In this document: positions 19,264-28,909 of the stretch, one piece after another
Layout of the letters: every line of letters starts with the position of its first letter
Numbering within the stretch: position 1 is the first letter of the stretch
DNA from: Pseudomonas chlororaphis subsp. piscium
GTDB lineage: Bacteria > Pseudomonadota > Gammaproteobacteria > Pseudomonadales > Pseudomonadaceae
Assembly (NCBI RefSeq): GCF_003850345.1
Contig: NZ_CP027707.1
Span: 310,001 to 374,000 of the forward strand
Direction of reading: 5' to 3'
DNA: 64,000 nucleotides
Made by a program: the position numbers and the translations under genes
Notes under the pieces: model-generated
What the model saw: the letters and a program-made list of their open reading frames with translations, nothing else
What the model was told of the DNA's origin: nothing
Databases searched by the model: none

Positions 19264-20169
19264 TTATCCCTTGCCCTTGGTCCGGGTCATGTTCGGGCCA
19301 CCGTTTTTCTCGATGTGCTCGATGATGATCCCCGCCACGTTCTTGCCGGTGGTGGTCTCGATGCCTTCCAGGCCCGGCGAGGAGTTCACCTCCATCACCA
19401 GCGGCCCGTGGTTCGAGCGCAGGATATCCACGCCCGCCACGCTCAGGCCCATGACCTTGGCCGCGCGCAGGGCGGTCATGCGTTCTTCCGGGGTGATCTT
19501 GATCAGGCTGGCGCTGCCGCCACGGTGCAGGTTGGAGCGGAACTCGCCGGGCTTGGCCTGGCGCTTCATCGCGGCAATCACCTTGTCGCCGACCACGAAG
19601 CAGCGAATGTCGGCGCCGCCGGCTTCCTTGATGTACTCCTGGACCATGATGTTCTGCTTCAGGCCCATGAAAGCCTCGATCACCGACTCGGCCGCCGTGG
19701 CGGTTTCGCACAGCACCACGCCTATGCCCTGGGTGCCTTCCAGCACCTTGATCACCAGCGGCGCGCCGTTGACCATTTCGATCAGGTCGGGAATGTCGTC
19801 CGGCGAGTGGGCGAAGCCGGTCACCGGCAGGCCGATGCCACGACGGGACAGCAATTGCAGGGAGCGCAGCTTGTCCCGCGAGCGGGCGATGGCCACCGAC
19901 TCGTTGAGCGGGAACACGCCCATCATTTCAAACTGGCGCAGCACCGCGCAGCCATAGAAGGTCACCGACGCGCCGATCCGTGGAATCACCGCATCGAAAC
20001 CTTCCAGCGGCTTGCCGCGGTAGTGGATCTGCGGCTTGTGGCTGGCGATGTTCATATAGGCGCGCAGGGTGTCGACCACCACCATTTCATGGCCACGCTC
20101 GGTGCCGGCTTCGACCAGGCGGCGAGTGGAATACAGACGCGGGTTACGCGACAGCACAGCGATCTTCAT
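19264..20169 (-). CDS. rimK: Ribosomal protein S6-type alpha-L-glutamate ligase RimK
   Basis: A 301-residue ATP-grasp ligase that adds glutamates to the C-terminus of ribosomal protein S6. The N-terminal RimK domain starts [20 protein letters not shown]. The ATP-grasp core shows [20 protein letters not shown] and [20 protein letters not shown], and metal ligands are in [14 protein letters not shown]. In Pseudomonas RimK remodels the proteome and affects virulence-type traits. Its start overlaps the rimB stop by 4 bases, forming a rimB-rimK unit on the minus strand. Confidence 0.94.
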   Translation of the reverse strand: MKIAVLSRNPRLYSTRRLVEAGTERGHEMVVVDTLRAYMNIASHKPQIHYRGKPLEGFDAVIPRIGASVTFYGCAVLRQFEMMGVFPLNESVAIARSRDKLRSLQLLSRRGIGLPVTGFAHSPDDIPDLIEMVNGAPLVIKVLEGTQGIGVVLCETATAAESVIEAFMGLKQNIMVQEYIKEAGGADIRCFVVGDKVIAAMKRQAKPGEFRSNLHRGGSASLIKITPEERMTALRAAKVMGLSVAGVDILRSNHGPLVMEVNSSPGLEGIETTTGKNVAGIIIEHIEKNGGPNMTRTKGKG

Positions 20170-20648
20170 GCAACACCTGTGGCAGAGGTAGTGGACACCG
20201 GGAACACCGGTTTGTCTTGAACGTATTTGATCCCTGGATTGACCACCAACTGGCCATCGATCAGGGCTTTGGAGCCGAGCAGCAGGCGATAGCGCATGGC
20301 CTTGCGGCAGGCGAGGGTGAACTCCACCCGCCAGACCCGATCGCCGAGCGCCAGGGTGGTGCTGATCACGTAGCGCACCTGCGCCTGGCCGTTGGAGCTT
20401 TTAATGGTTTTCATCGCCACCAGCGGCGCTTCGCAACGCCGGTGACGCAACTGCACCACGCTGCCCAGGTGCGCGTTGAAGCGCACCCACTGCTCACCGT
20501 CGCGCTCGAACGGCTCGATCTCGGTGGCATGCAGGCTGGAGGTGCTGGCGCCGGTATCGATCTTGGCGCGCAGGCCGGCGACTCCCAAATCCGGAAGCGC
20601 CACCCACTCGCGCAGACCCACGACGGTCAAATGGTCAAATGTCTTCAA
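20166..20648 (-). CDS. rimB: RimB-type retropepsin-like protease (ATP-dependent zinc protease family)
   Basis: A 160-residue protein with the aspartic-protease-like motif [14 protein letters not shown] (residues about 29-42). The pair of glycine/serine-rich strands and [21 protein letters not shown] are typical of the family annotated as ATP-dependent zinc proteases. In P. fluorescens the equivalent RimB acts with RimK on modified S6. Coupled by a 4-base overlap to rimK, which supports that role. The 219-bp region upstream, towards divergent hslR, has no other gene. Confidence 0.85.
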   Translation of the reverse strand: MKTFDHLTVVGLREWVALPDLGVAGLRAKIDTGASTSSLHATEIEPFERDGEQWVRFNAHLGSVVQLRHRRCEAPLVAMKTIKSSNGQAQVRYVISTTLALGDRVWRVEFTLACRKAMRYRLLLGSKALIDGQLVVNPGIKYVQDKPVFPVSTTSATGVA

Positions 20649-20867
20649 ATGTGCTCAACCGCTGAGGAACCCGCTCGTACCGTCAAGCGGCCGAATTCGC
20701 GGTATTCACGCAGAATAATGGGTAAAAGGCGACAGATATCTAAGCCCGGATCCACAGCTCCCGGACGGGTTGCCGCAGAGCCTCGCATTCTAAACCGAGC
20801 CATCGCAATTCATGGCACGAGAGAAACGGTAGTACAGTTCGAAAATATTTCAGAATGAGGAAATGCC

Positions 20868-21266
20868 ATGGCACAAAAAGCCGAAGACGACGACAAGGTC
20901 CGTCTGGACAAATGGCTGTGGGCGGCGCGCTTCTACAAGACTCGTGCGCTGGCCAAGGCCGCCATCGAAAGCGGCAAGGTGCATCACCGTGGCGAGCGCT
21001 GCAAACCGGGCAAGGAGCCGAGGGTCGGCGACGAGTATGAGATACGTACTGGTTTCGACGAGCGCACCGTGGTGGTCCAGGCCCTGTCGATCGTGCGCCG
21101 TGGGGCGCCGGAGGCGCAGGCTCTCTATACGGAAACCGAAGCCAGCATCGCCAAGCGGGAAAACGCCGCGGCCCTGCGCAAGGCCGGCGCCCTGGGTGTG
21201 AGCACCGACGGCAAGCCGACCAAGAAACAGCGGCGCGACCTGTTCAAGTTCCACAGCCACGAATAA
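20868..21266 (+). CDS. hslR: Heat-shock protein Hsp15 (S4-domain ribosome-associated protein)
   Basis: A 132-residue basic RNA-binding protein. The S4 domain covers residues 10-70 (VRLDKWLWAARFYKTRALAK, AIESGKVHHRGERCKPGKE), followed by a Lys/Arg-rich tail ending KKQRRDLFKFHSHE. Hsp15 binds stalled 50S subunits carrying nascent chains. The ATG follows gaggaaatgcc. Its neighbours hslO and pckA match the E. coli order, though here a PAP2 gene lies between hslR and hslO on the other strand. Confidence 0.93.
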   Translation: MAQKAEDDDKVRLDKWLWAARFYKTRALAKAAIESGKVHHRGERCKPGKEPRVGDEYEIRTGFDERTVVVQALSIVRRGAPEAQALYTETEASIAKRENAAALRKAGALGVSTDGKPTKKQRRDLFKFHSHE

Positions 21267-21271
21267 GCCCC

Positions 21272-21382
21272 TGTAGGAGCGAGGCGTGCCCGCGATCAGC
21301 TGCGAAGCAGCGGTTGCAGCCCTCTAACGATTCTCTGGAGGGCGCATCTTCTGTATTCAATCGCCGGCAAGCCGGCTCCTGC
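21272..21382. repeat. REP unit (21272-21296) and variant inverted unit (21359-21382)
   Basis: A direct REP copy (tgtaggagcgaggcgtgcc) after hslR, and an inverted diverged copy (atcgccggcaagccggctcc) next to the PAP2 gene end, bracket about 60 bp of spacer between convergent genes. Confidence 0.75.
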
Positions 21383-22186
21383 TCAGGCTGTAGCCCGCAC
21401 CACGCTCAGGCGCGACAACAACGGCAGCTTGCCCAGCAGGTTGAACAGCGGGTTGGTCACCCGCAGCAGGAAGTTCGAGGCCTTGGCCGCGTATGGGGTG
21501 TAATAGCCCCAGCCAAGTGCCCAGACCGCCAGCAGCACACCGCCGATATAGTCGTCCTGGCCCCAGTGCGCACCGGCCACCAGGCGCGGCATCATGAACA
21601 GCAGGGTCAGGCCCCAGATCACCAGGAACTGGCCGACACCGCGGCTGAACACGCCCATGAACAGCGCCCAGATCAGCAAGACCGAAGCGTGGTCGCCGGG
21701 GAAGCTCTGGCTGGAACGGTCCTTGAGCTCCCAGGTTTTTTCCCAGTGCGGGAAGTAGTCGCTCATGTGCACGGCATCCTGGAGCATCATCGACGGGCTG
21801 TCGTGCTGCCAGCCCATAGTGTCGGCGAGCTTGGAGAACAACAGGCGGATAATCAGCATCAAGACCAGGATCGACAGGAAACCGAAAAAGGCCCGGCGCA
21901 CGTCCAGGGCTTTGAACACCCAGTCCCCGCGAATCAACAGGGTCAGCAGGATCAGCCCGACTATCGCGTCGAAAGGCCTGAGGCTGGCCACGGCCCAGAT
22001 ATGCAGCCAGGTGGAGTTGCTCGCAAGGGGAGCATTCAGCAGGCGGAACAGCCATTCGTCGAACATCACGCAAAGCATGTGCCCGCTTGGCCATAACCAG
22101 AAACCCAACAGCGCCAGAGGGAGCAAGTTGCACAGCACCAGCTTGCCGAGGTTCCACCTTGCTTGGAACAAACCCGGATTGTTCAT
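21383..22186 (-). CDS. PAP2-family membrane phosphatase
   Basis: A 267-residue integral membrane protein with about six spans and the phosphatidic-acid-phosphatase active site. The pieces are KDRSSQ then SFPGDHAS (catalytic His region, near residue 170) and PRLVAGAHWGQDDYIGG (second catalytic His and Asp, near 200). The family removes or transfers lipid-linked phosphate groups. The spacing resembles LpxT/lipid phosphatase proteins rather than acid phosphatases. The frame extends to 22270, but the ATG at 22186 has a ggaggcatttt ribosome-binding site, so it was chosen. Divergent from hslO. Confidence 0.85.
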   Translation of the reverse strand: MNNPGLFQARWNLGKLVLCNLLPLALLGFWLWPSGHMLCVMFDEWLFRLLNAPLASNSTWLHIWAVASLRPFDAIVGLILLTLLIRGDWVFKALDVRRAFFGFLSILVLMLIIRLLFSKLADTMGWQHDSPSMMLQDAVHMSDYFPHWEKTWELKDRSSQSFPGDHASVLLIWALFMGVFSRGVGQFLVIWGLTLLFMMPRLVAGAHWGQDDYIGGVLLAVWALGWGYYTPYAAKASNFLLRVTNPLFNLLGKLPLLSRLSVVRATA

Positions 22187-22287
22187 AAAATGCCTCCAAC
22201 GGCAGAAAATCGTGCACCGTAATAGTGCGAAAATCGCAATTTTCATGTCTTGTAACCATTTTGTCATCACTTCAGATACCCAGACCT

Positions 22288-23190
22288 ATGACTCATTTGC
22301 CGGATACCGACTTCACCCAACGCTTCATCTTCGATGACAGCGACGCCCGCGGCGAGCTGGTGGCGTTGGAGCGCAGCTATGCCGAAGTCCTCGCCAAACA
22401 CGCTTACCCGGAGCCAGTCGCGCAACTGCTCGGCGAGCTGATGGCGGCGGCCGCGCTGCTGGTCGGCACGCTGAAGTTCGATGGCTTGCTGATCCTCCAG
22501 GCTCGTTCCGAAGGCCCGGTGCCGTTGCTGATGATCGAGTGCTCCAGCGAGCGCGAGATCCGTGGCCTGGCGCGCTACGACGCGGAGCAGATTGCCCCGG
22601 ACGCGACCCTGGCCGACCTGATGCCCAATGGCATGCTGGCCCTGACCGTCGACCCGACCCACGGCCAGCGCTACCAGGGCATCGTCGACCTGGACGGCGC
22701 CACCCTGTCGGAATGCTTCACCAACTATTTCGTCATGTCCCAGCAGGTCGGCACCCGTTTCTGGTTGCACGCCGACGGTCGTCGCGCCCGTGGCCTGCTG
22801 CTGCAGCAACTGCCGGCCGACCGCCTCAAGGATGAAGAAGACCGCGCCGCCAGCTGGCAGCACATCACCGCGCTGGGCAGCACCCTGACTGCCGATGAAC
22901 TGCTGAGCCTGGACAACGAAACCGTGCTCCATCGCCTCTACCATGAAGAAGCCGTGCGCCTGTTCGATGTGCAGCCGCTACGCTTCCGTTGCAGCTGCTC
23001 GCGGGAACGCTCGGGCAATGCGCTGGTCAGTCTGGGTCTGGAAGATGCGCAGAAGCTGGTGGTCGAACACGGCGGCAGCATCGAGATCGATTGCCAGTTC
23101 TGCAACGAGCGCTACCTGTTCGATGCGGCCGATATCAGCCAATTGTTCGCCGGAGCGGGTGTCGAGTCGCCGTCAGATACTCGTCACTAA
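22288..23190 (+). CDS. hslO: Redox-regulated chaperone Hsp33
   Basis: A 300-residue cytoplasmic holdase activated by oxidation. The N-terminal substrate-binding fold covers residues 1-230. The C-terminal zinc switch has four cysteines, as CSCS (about residues 234-237) and CQFC (about 268-271). Zinc loss and disulfide formation activate it. The ATG at 22288 ([13 protein letters not shown]) matches the family start; a further upstream in-frame ATG at 22225 gives a non-conserved tail. It precedes pckA by 179 bp. Confidence 0.93.
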   Translation: MTHLPDTDFTQRFIFDDSDARGELVALERSYAEVLAKHAYPEPVAQLLGELMAAAALLVGTLKFDGLLILQARSEGPVPLLMIECSSEREIRGLARYDAEQIAPDATLADLMPNGMLALTVDPTHGQRYQGIVDLDGATLSECFTNYFVMSQQVGTRFWLHADGRRARGLLLQQLPADRLKDEEDRAASWQHITALGSTLTADELLSLDNETVLHRLYHEEAVRLFDVQPLRFRCSCSRERSGNALVSLGLEDAQKLVVEHGGSIEIDCQFCNERYLFDAADISQLFAGAGVESPSDTRH

Positions 23191-23309
23191 AACGGTTCAG
23201 CGCAGGTAAATCACCTGGCAAGCGCCGGATTAACGCCGTTCTGACGGGAGGGCCCTACTCTTTTTGGGCTTTTCTGGCATAATCCGGCGCACTTTTTTCG
23301 CGGTAGTAG

Positions 23310-24911
<1,602 letters not shown>

Positions 24912-24931
24912 GCATCGGGTAAGTGGTTCAA

Positions 24932-24960
24932 GAAGCCGCCCTTCGGGGCGGCTTTTTATT
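24932..24960 (+). terminator. Rho-independent terminator of pckA
   Basis: The stem agccgccc-ttcg-gggcggct is followed by tttttatt. The NA37 module's downstream gene ends at 24962 on the other strand, so it may serve both. Confidence 0.9.
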
Positions 24961-24961
24961 T

Positions 24962-26239
24962 TCAGTTATTTATAATTTTCGCTGAAAAGAATTCAAGAGT
25001 CGAAATGGCTAGTTCTTTATACGTTTCTTGATTAGGTCCGAAGTAATAGATAATAATCGCAGTTGCAAAAATAGTTGGGAGCCAACATGCAACTTGATAC
25101 CAGCTTAAAGTTTTATCTAGGTATTTTTCGTTGGCTATTAAGGCCTTGCTGGCATTAGAGATGTCTTTGTTAAGTTCGTCGGGATAAGAATTGGCTTTGC
25201 CCTGAAATGCTGTAAAGGTTATTGTTCTAGATGATATTAGGCGGCTCAATTGATTTTTCTGGTTTGTAATCGATGCTGTTGTAATTAATGAGAGAATTAG
25301 TAAGCCTAGTGCGGCAAGTACAGACTCAATTAATGAGTTTAATTTTACAATGGCAATAACTGCTGCAAACGATATGGGAATGCTTAGGACTTTTCCTGTT
25401 GTTTCACTAGTGATTTTTGATAATTGCTCCGCTACAGACATTTGTGCAGTAGCAACCTCTTTTTTAGCCTTATGGAAGGAGAAGCCACTTAAGTAGGTAC
25501 TGAGGTTGTTGTTGTATAGTTTTAAGAATGAGTCCCACTCCAGAATGAGGTTTTCAAACCTGTTTTCAGGAGGTATATGGTCGCAAAATTCTACAATCGA
25601 ACTCTTGAATGTATAGGTTTTGGCTTGATGATGGGAGTCAATAGATTCATCTTCTGATGCGAGACTATCAAGCAAGGTAGTATTTACTGGTCTAAGCGAG
25701 TTTCTGGTGATTCTAGTTTTTACTGCGGTTGTTTTACTTTTTGTATCGCCCTCATGTTGAGTGAAAATTAGATTGAAGGAGTTTGAGTCATTTTTTTCAT
25801 CATGATAGTCTGCAATTATTGATAGGTTTTTTATCAGTTTGCAGATATTTGTTATTTGTTGGATTTCTGCTGTTGGGGTCTCAAAGCTAGAATAGTTATT
25901 TGATATTATGTAGTAGGTGCTTGGAATCTCTCCTTTACCTGTGAACTGTATTAGCTCGTCAAGGTTGTCATAAAATTTACTATTTGTATTTGAAGCTAAA
26001 ATCCAAGTGAACTCTGCTGAGACCCATTTTGATGGAATGGGCTCCTCAGGAAGTATTTCGGTTTTATCAATGATGAGCTCTGAAAAACGCCCATGGTTTT
26101 GTGGTGCGTTATGAAGTTCACTCAAAAGTGTGCATGATGAATAAGTTACCTCTCCTTTGAACTTCCCTCCCTCGACCACCGGTCTTCCAGCGGCTCTGTA
26201 TAGAGAAACTACATTTTCAAGTGATTGAGTGTTAGTCAT
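24962..26239 (-). CDS. Membrane protein of unknown function, partner of NA37-like gene
   Basis: A 425-residue protein that I do not recognise. Residues 1-280 look soluble and polar, Asn/Ser-rich. Hydrophobic spans are seen at about 284-299, 303-323 (VLAALGLLILSLITTASI) and 381-400 (YQVACWLPTIFATAIIIYYF). A charged linker (325-378) lies between the second and third. The C-terminus is short. The gene is strikingly AT-rich, with codons like ata, tta and aat, unlike the GC-rich flanks, which indicates horizontal acquisition. It overlaps the upstream NA37-like gene by 4 bases (ATGA), so the two products are probably made and used together. The layout of a large cytoplasmic sensor-like part plus membrane anchor recalls effectors of phage-defence modules; that is inference only. 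Confidence 0.7.
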   Translation of the reverse strand: MTNTQSLENVVSLYRAAGRPVVEGGKFKGEVTYSSCTLLSELHNAPQNHGRFSELIIDKTEILPEEPIPSKWVSAEFTWILASNTNSKFYDNLDELIQFTGKGEIPSTYYIISNNYSSFETPTAEIQQITNICKLIKNLSIIADYHDEKNDSNSFNLIFTQHEGDTKSKTTAVKTRITRNSLRPVNTTLLDSLASEDESIDSHHQAKTYTFKSSIVEFCDHIPPENRFENLILEWDSFLKLYNNNLSTYLSGFSFHKAKKEVATAQMSVAEQLSKITSETTGKVLSIPISFAAVIAIVKLNSLIESVLAALGLLILSLITTASITNQKNQLSRLISSRTITFTAFQGKANSYPDELNKDISNASKALIANEKYLDKTLSWYQVACWLPTIFATAIIIYYFGPNQETYKELAISTLEFFSAKIINN

Positions 26240-27366
26240 TTTTTGATCGCAGATTTTTCAGATTTTTGCTGTGCTAACTCGCTCTCTAGCAGCTCCTCAA
26301 GGGCTTGAGGTAGTTTGTTGAATGTGAGTTTTTTGCTTTTTTTATCAAAGTAGATTGATGCGTTAGGGTCGTCGCTAAAAGATAACTTCTCAAACTTTAT
26401 TTGAAGGCTTTCATCCTTGTAGCTTACATGTGTGAACTTCTGAAGTGTGGAGTGACTAATGGGGAACTCAACGGGTATTGCATGTTCATCCCCGTTAAGA
26501 TATTCAATAAACTCCTCCGCGATCTTGTCTGCTTGGTCTTTTATTTCTGATGGTATATATTTTCGCGCTAGGTTTTCAATTTCTGAAAGGCGTATTGAGT
26601 CACCTGGTTTCTTTTTGTTTAGGTATTCGACTAAGTCTTCTCGGAACTGACTTTTAAATTTGGATATCTGTGGCGTGTTAGCAAAGAAGACAGAGCTTTC
26701 TTTTATGAGGGTTTTGGTGGCGAGTGCCGAAGCGGTTCCTTTTGCACAACCTAAAGCTGTGACGAAATATCCAGCAGCGGATTGTGTGCTGCTAGGACTC
26801 ACGAAACTTAAGTAATTTATTTCTTGCCTTTCTGGAAGGGGAACAGTTCTATGTGAATGGTATTTTTTTATATTTATTCTAGCGGCTTGATTAAGCTTGG
26901 TGAGATCAAGTTCAAGTAACTCTTCGGGTTCAAGGTTTGCGCTCAACCTGAAGCCTTCTCTACTTTTAATCATTGCGATCATGAAGAAACGATTACCGGA
27001 TACTTCATAGTCGGAAAATAAGAGATACCCACCAGATGCTGGAGTGATTTTCTCTGCTTTCTCAAAAAGGTTTTCCATGACCGCTCGACTTATAGTCATA
27101 AAGTCATTGCTGGTTGGGCTTTGGAGAACTGCGTACTTATGAAAGCTCTCAGGGAATAGGCCGCGATCTTTGCTGTTACTGAAGACACCATAGTGAGCAC
27201 TATTCTGTTTTCGACCATAAACGCTAGTGACTTCATTGACTACTTTGTTTACAGTCGTGTTATTGGGGTCAAGTGGTAGTTTTCTAATGATGGATGGTTG
27301 AATGGCCTTGTGTTGTGTTTTTACAAGTTCGTGTATGACGGCGAAATTTATTTTTATATCGCTCAT
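26236..27366 (-). CDS. Nucleoid-associated protein, NA37/YejK (NdpA) family
   Basis: A 376-residue protein related to the 37-kDa nucleoid-associated YejK/NdpA. The pattern of the family can be followed: INFAVIHELVKTQHK at the N-terminus, VYGRKQNSAHYGVFS, GGYLLFSDYEVSGNRFFMIA (residues about 113-132), EELLELDLTKLNQAARIN, and YLSFVSPSSTQSAAGYFVTALGC. It is longer than the chromosomal YejK (about 335) and, unlike it, AT-rich and linked to a membrane-protein gene. The housekeeping form binds the nucleoid. This copy, in an accessory operon, may sense or bind DNA from invaders, which is inference. The start ATG at 27366 follows aagggatat. Confidence 0.8.
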   Translation of the reverse strand: MSDIKINFAVIHELVKTQHKAIQPSIIRKLPLDPNNTTVNKVVNEVTSVYGRKQNSAHYGVFSNSKDRGLFPESFHKYAVLQSPTSNDFMTISRAVMENLFEKAEKITPASGGYLLFSDYEVSGNRFFMIAMIKSREGFRLSANLEPEELLELDLTKLNQAARINIKKYHSHRTVPLPERQEINYLSFVSPSSTQSAAGYFVTALGCAKGTASALATKTLIKESSVFFANTPQISKFKSQFREDLVEYLNKKKPGDSIRLSEIENLARKYIPSEIKDQADKIAEEFIEYLNGDEHAIPVEFPISHSTLQKFTHVSYKDESLQIKFEKLSFSDDPNASIYFDKKSKKLTFNKLPQALEELLESELAQQKSEKSAIKK

Positions 27367-27704
27367 ATATATCCCTTGAATTGCGTATTTAGAGTTGCGC
27401 AGTCTAGGATAAAATTTACAGTTAATACTCTTTGTAGACGGCGATTTTTTGATAGGAAAAAAGATTGCAGCTTCGAGAAAGGGAAGGTTTTTGGGTGAGA
27501 TTTATCAGTGGTTTTGTGACTCATCCTTGGCTAATCCTATGGTTTTTCTGCTTCCTTTCTATAGGTTTTAGGAGATTAAACCGGAATAGAGTCAATTTGC
27601 TACTGCCTGATGACTATAGGTCATCAGGTCTGTTACTGGAGGAGGGGGGGGTAGGAATGAGGTCGCAGGGTCACAACTTCATTCCTACTCTGTTTTGAGG
27701 TGTT
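27367..27704. other. AT-rich spacer with two hairpins
   Basis: A 338-bp spacer between the NA37-like gene and the next minus-strand gene. It contains two inverted repeats: 27606-27628 (cctgatgac/gtcatcagg) and 27651-27688 (gtaggaatga/tcattcctac with an 18-base loop). A run of eight G's is at 27643-27650. The NA37 promoter should lie in the 27367-27600 part. Plus-strand frames here (27298-27498, 27465-27698) lack any coding character. Confidence 0.5.
27651..27688 (-). terminator. Hairpin downstream of the 27.7-kb small gene
   Basis: The 10-bp arms lie 17 bases beyond the small gene's stop, read on the minus strand. It lacks a U tract (followed by eight C's), so it is a possible mRNA end structure rather than a proven terminator. 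Confidence 0.4.
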
Positions 27705-27959
27705 TTACACCCTAAATTGGGCAGTCTCCAACAAGTCACAGCCGTCCTGCACCAACAGGTAAAGGGCGTTAATGATATGGGCTGTATCTTTGGTGTCGGC
27801 CTGATGAAAGCTAAGGCAAGTCAGGGTCTCAAGCAGATCTGCTGCGGCCCGCAAGCGTTGTTGGGCACAGATGTAAATGTCTTGCTGATTGGCTTGGCTG
27901 TCGATGAAAAGGACGGGCCCGTCAGTAAAATTGCTTTTGAGAGCAAGATAGCGATCCAT
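27705..27959 (-). CDS. Small helical protein, DUF3077-like
   Basis: An 84-residue protein, mostly alpha-helical (AQQRLRAAADLLETL, HIINALYLLVQDGCDLLE). Its layout (a short strand LFIDSQ followed by two amphipathic helices) resembles the DUF3077/DUF6124-type small proteins that are numerous in fluorescent pseudomonads, and it resembles weakly the 85-residue protein at 62080. It lies 3' of a conserved structured element (28073-28262). The ATG at 27959 has an aggagatga ribosome-binding site. A 23-codon frame (27962-28033) precedes it and stops 2 bases before its ATG. Function unknown. Confidence 0.65.
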   Translation of the reverse strand: MDRYLALKSNFTDGPVLFIDSQANQQDIYICAQQRLRAAADLLETLTCLSFHQADTKDTAHIINALYLLVQDGCDLLETAQFRV

Positions 27960-28072
27960 TATTCATCTCCTAGGATAGCGAAGGTGAAAGAGGGAGATGA
28001 TATTGGCGTGTTGAGGCTGACTCTCTAGAGGCATATCGATTACTCACTTTGCTGTTAAGTAACCGCCGCCAT

Positions 28073-28262
28073 CGTGACCAAACGATGGGAGGCGGACTGT
28101 GCGCGGGTTGGTCAACCGGAACAGCAACCGGCACGCCCAAAGGCGTCCCACACACAGCCGCCATAGCAATGCGCTACACAGCCATGAAGATGGCGGTGCG
28201 CATGATGACATTTATGTGAGCTGTTGTCGGGTGACCAAACCCGCTCGCTGATTTTTTCAGCG
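28073..28262 (-). promoter_or_regulatory. Conserved structured element, copy A (upstream of small gene)
   Basis: Plus-strand landmarks are tgaccaa (28074-28080), ttggtca (28107-28113) and tgaccaa again (28231-28237). An outer stem pairs ggcgg-a-ctgtg (28090-28100) with cacag-ccgcc (28152-28161). A small hairpin is acgcc-caaa-ggcgt (28132-28145), and another is tcgctga-tcagcga (28244-28262). Every one of these is present in the copy at 62466-62663 with different bases that still pair. The element lies 114 bp or more upstream of the 27959 start, so it is a candidate 5' leader RNA or regulatory DNA. Confidence 0.7.
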
Positions 28263-28363
28263 ACAGTCCGAACTCTAGGCTGCCTGCAGGGACCGCTCAA
28301 TAAGCTGAATTCGACGTGGTTTGTAAGGCAATTCCTTTTCGCAGAGACCGCTAGCGGCCGCGT

Positions 28364-28717
28364 TTAAATCCCCTCCAGCTCCCGCGTATCCCAGCGCTTG
28401 GCCTTGATCGCCTGGTACAGCATGCCGATGGTCAGCGGGATCTTGTCGCCGCGCCCCTTGGCCCTGCGTTTGAAGAACACGTCGTAGCCTTCGGGCTGGA
28501 AGTAGCGGTAGGCGTCGTAGTCGATAAAGTCGATGGCGAACAGTTCTTCCAGTTCCTGTATCAGCTGTTCGGCGTCCGCGCCGTCGCAGCCCAGGTCGAG
28601 GTTGATGGCGGTCTTGAGGCTGATGCCTTTGCGTTCGGGCAGGCCGATTTCTTCGTGCAGCAATTGCATGAGCTGGCGCATGGTCGGGTCGTCGGGGAAG
28701 CCGGGGGCGAGGTGCAT
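28364..28717 (-). CDS. DUF1493-family (acyl-carrier-protein-like) protein
   Basis: A 117-residue protein. It shows the DUF1493 pattern: LKTAINLDLGCDGADAEQLI (with the DLGCDG turn resembling the phosphopantetheine-site region of carrier proteins) and FIDYDAYRYFQPEGYDVFFK, ending with LTIGMLYQAIKAKRWD. The role of this family is unknown. It is divergent from the RNase-toxin gene at 28910, with a 192-bp gap, and next to the structured element. The long frame reaching 29458 is shadow of the toxin gene, so the ATG at 28717 was chosen because it starts the family-like sequence. Confidence 0.75.
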   Translation of the reverse strand: MHLAPGFPDDPTMRQLMQLLHEEIGLPERKGISLKTAINLDLGCDGADAEQLIQELEELFAIDFIDYDAYRYFQPEGYDVFFKRRAKGRGDKIPLTIGMLYQAIKAKRWDTRELEGI

Positions 28718-28863
28718 GGTGGGTCGTCCGCAAGGTCTGTCGGTGGTGCCAATCGGCCTCCAGTTTAGGGCCAATCGTTGGACCTGAACGAAAAAGAAAA
28801 GTCGCTCGACCAGCTCGGATTTGCCTGACAGCCAGGACCTCCTCGCGCTGGGTAACGTGAGAG

Positions 28864-28882
28864 CCCCGGTTGAAGACCGGGG
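28864..28882 (+). other. GC-rich hairpin in the toxin gene leader
   Basis: ccccggt-tgaag-accgggg with 7-bp perfect arms, 27 bases before the ATG at 28910. It could control transcription or translation of the toxin. Confidence 0.45.
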
Positions 28883-28909
28883 ATTTCCCAGGCAACCGAG
28901 CAAAGGACT

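Noticed and set aside
20649..20867. A possible rimA gene upstream of rimB
   Set aside because: The spacer to hslR contains no frame with coding character, so no rimA-like gene is supported here.
27298..27498. Plus-strand frames between the NA37-like gene and the next gene
   Set aside because: Short, without ribosome-binding sites, and overlapping the NA37-like start and its promoter region.
28350..28367. A run of restriction-site-like sequence (gctagcggccgcgtttaaat) that looks like a cloning linker
   Set aside because: Its last part is the natural stop codon of the DUF1493 gene, no vector sequence surrounds it, and a chance match in GC-rich DNA is plausible.
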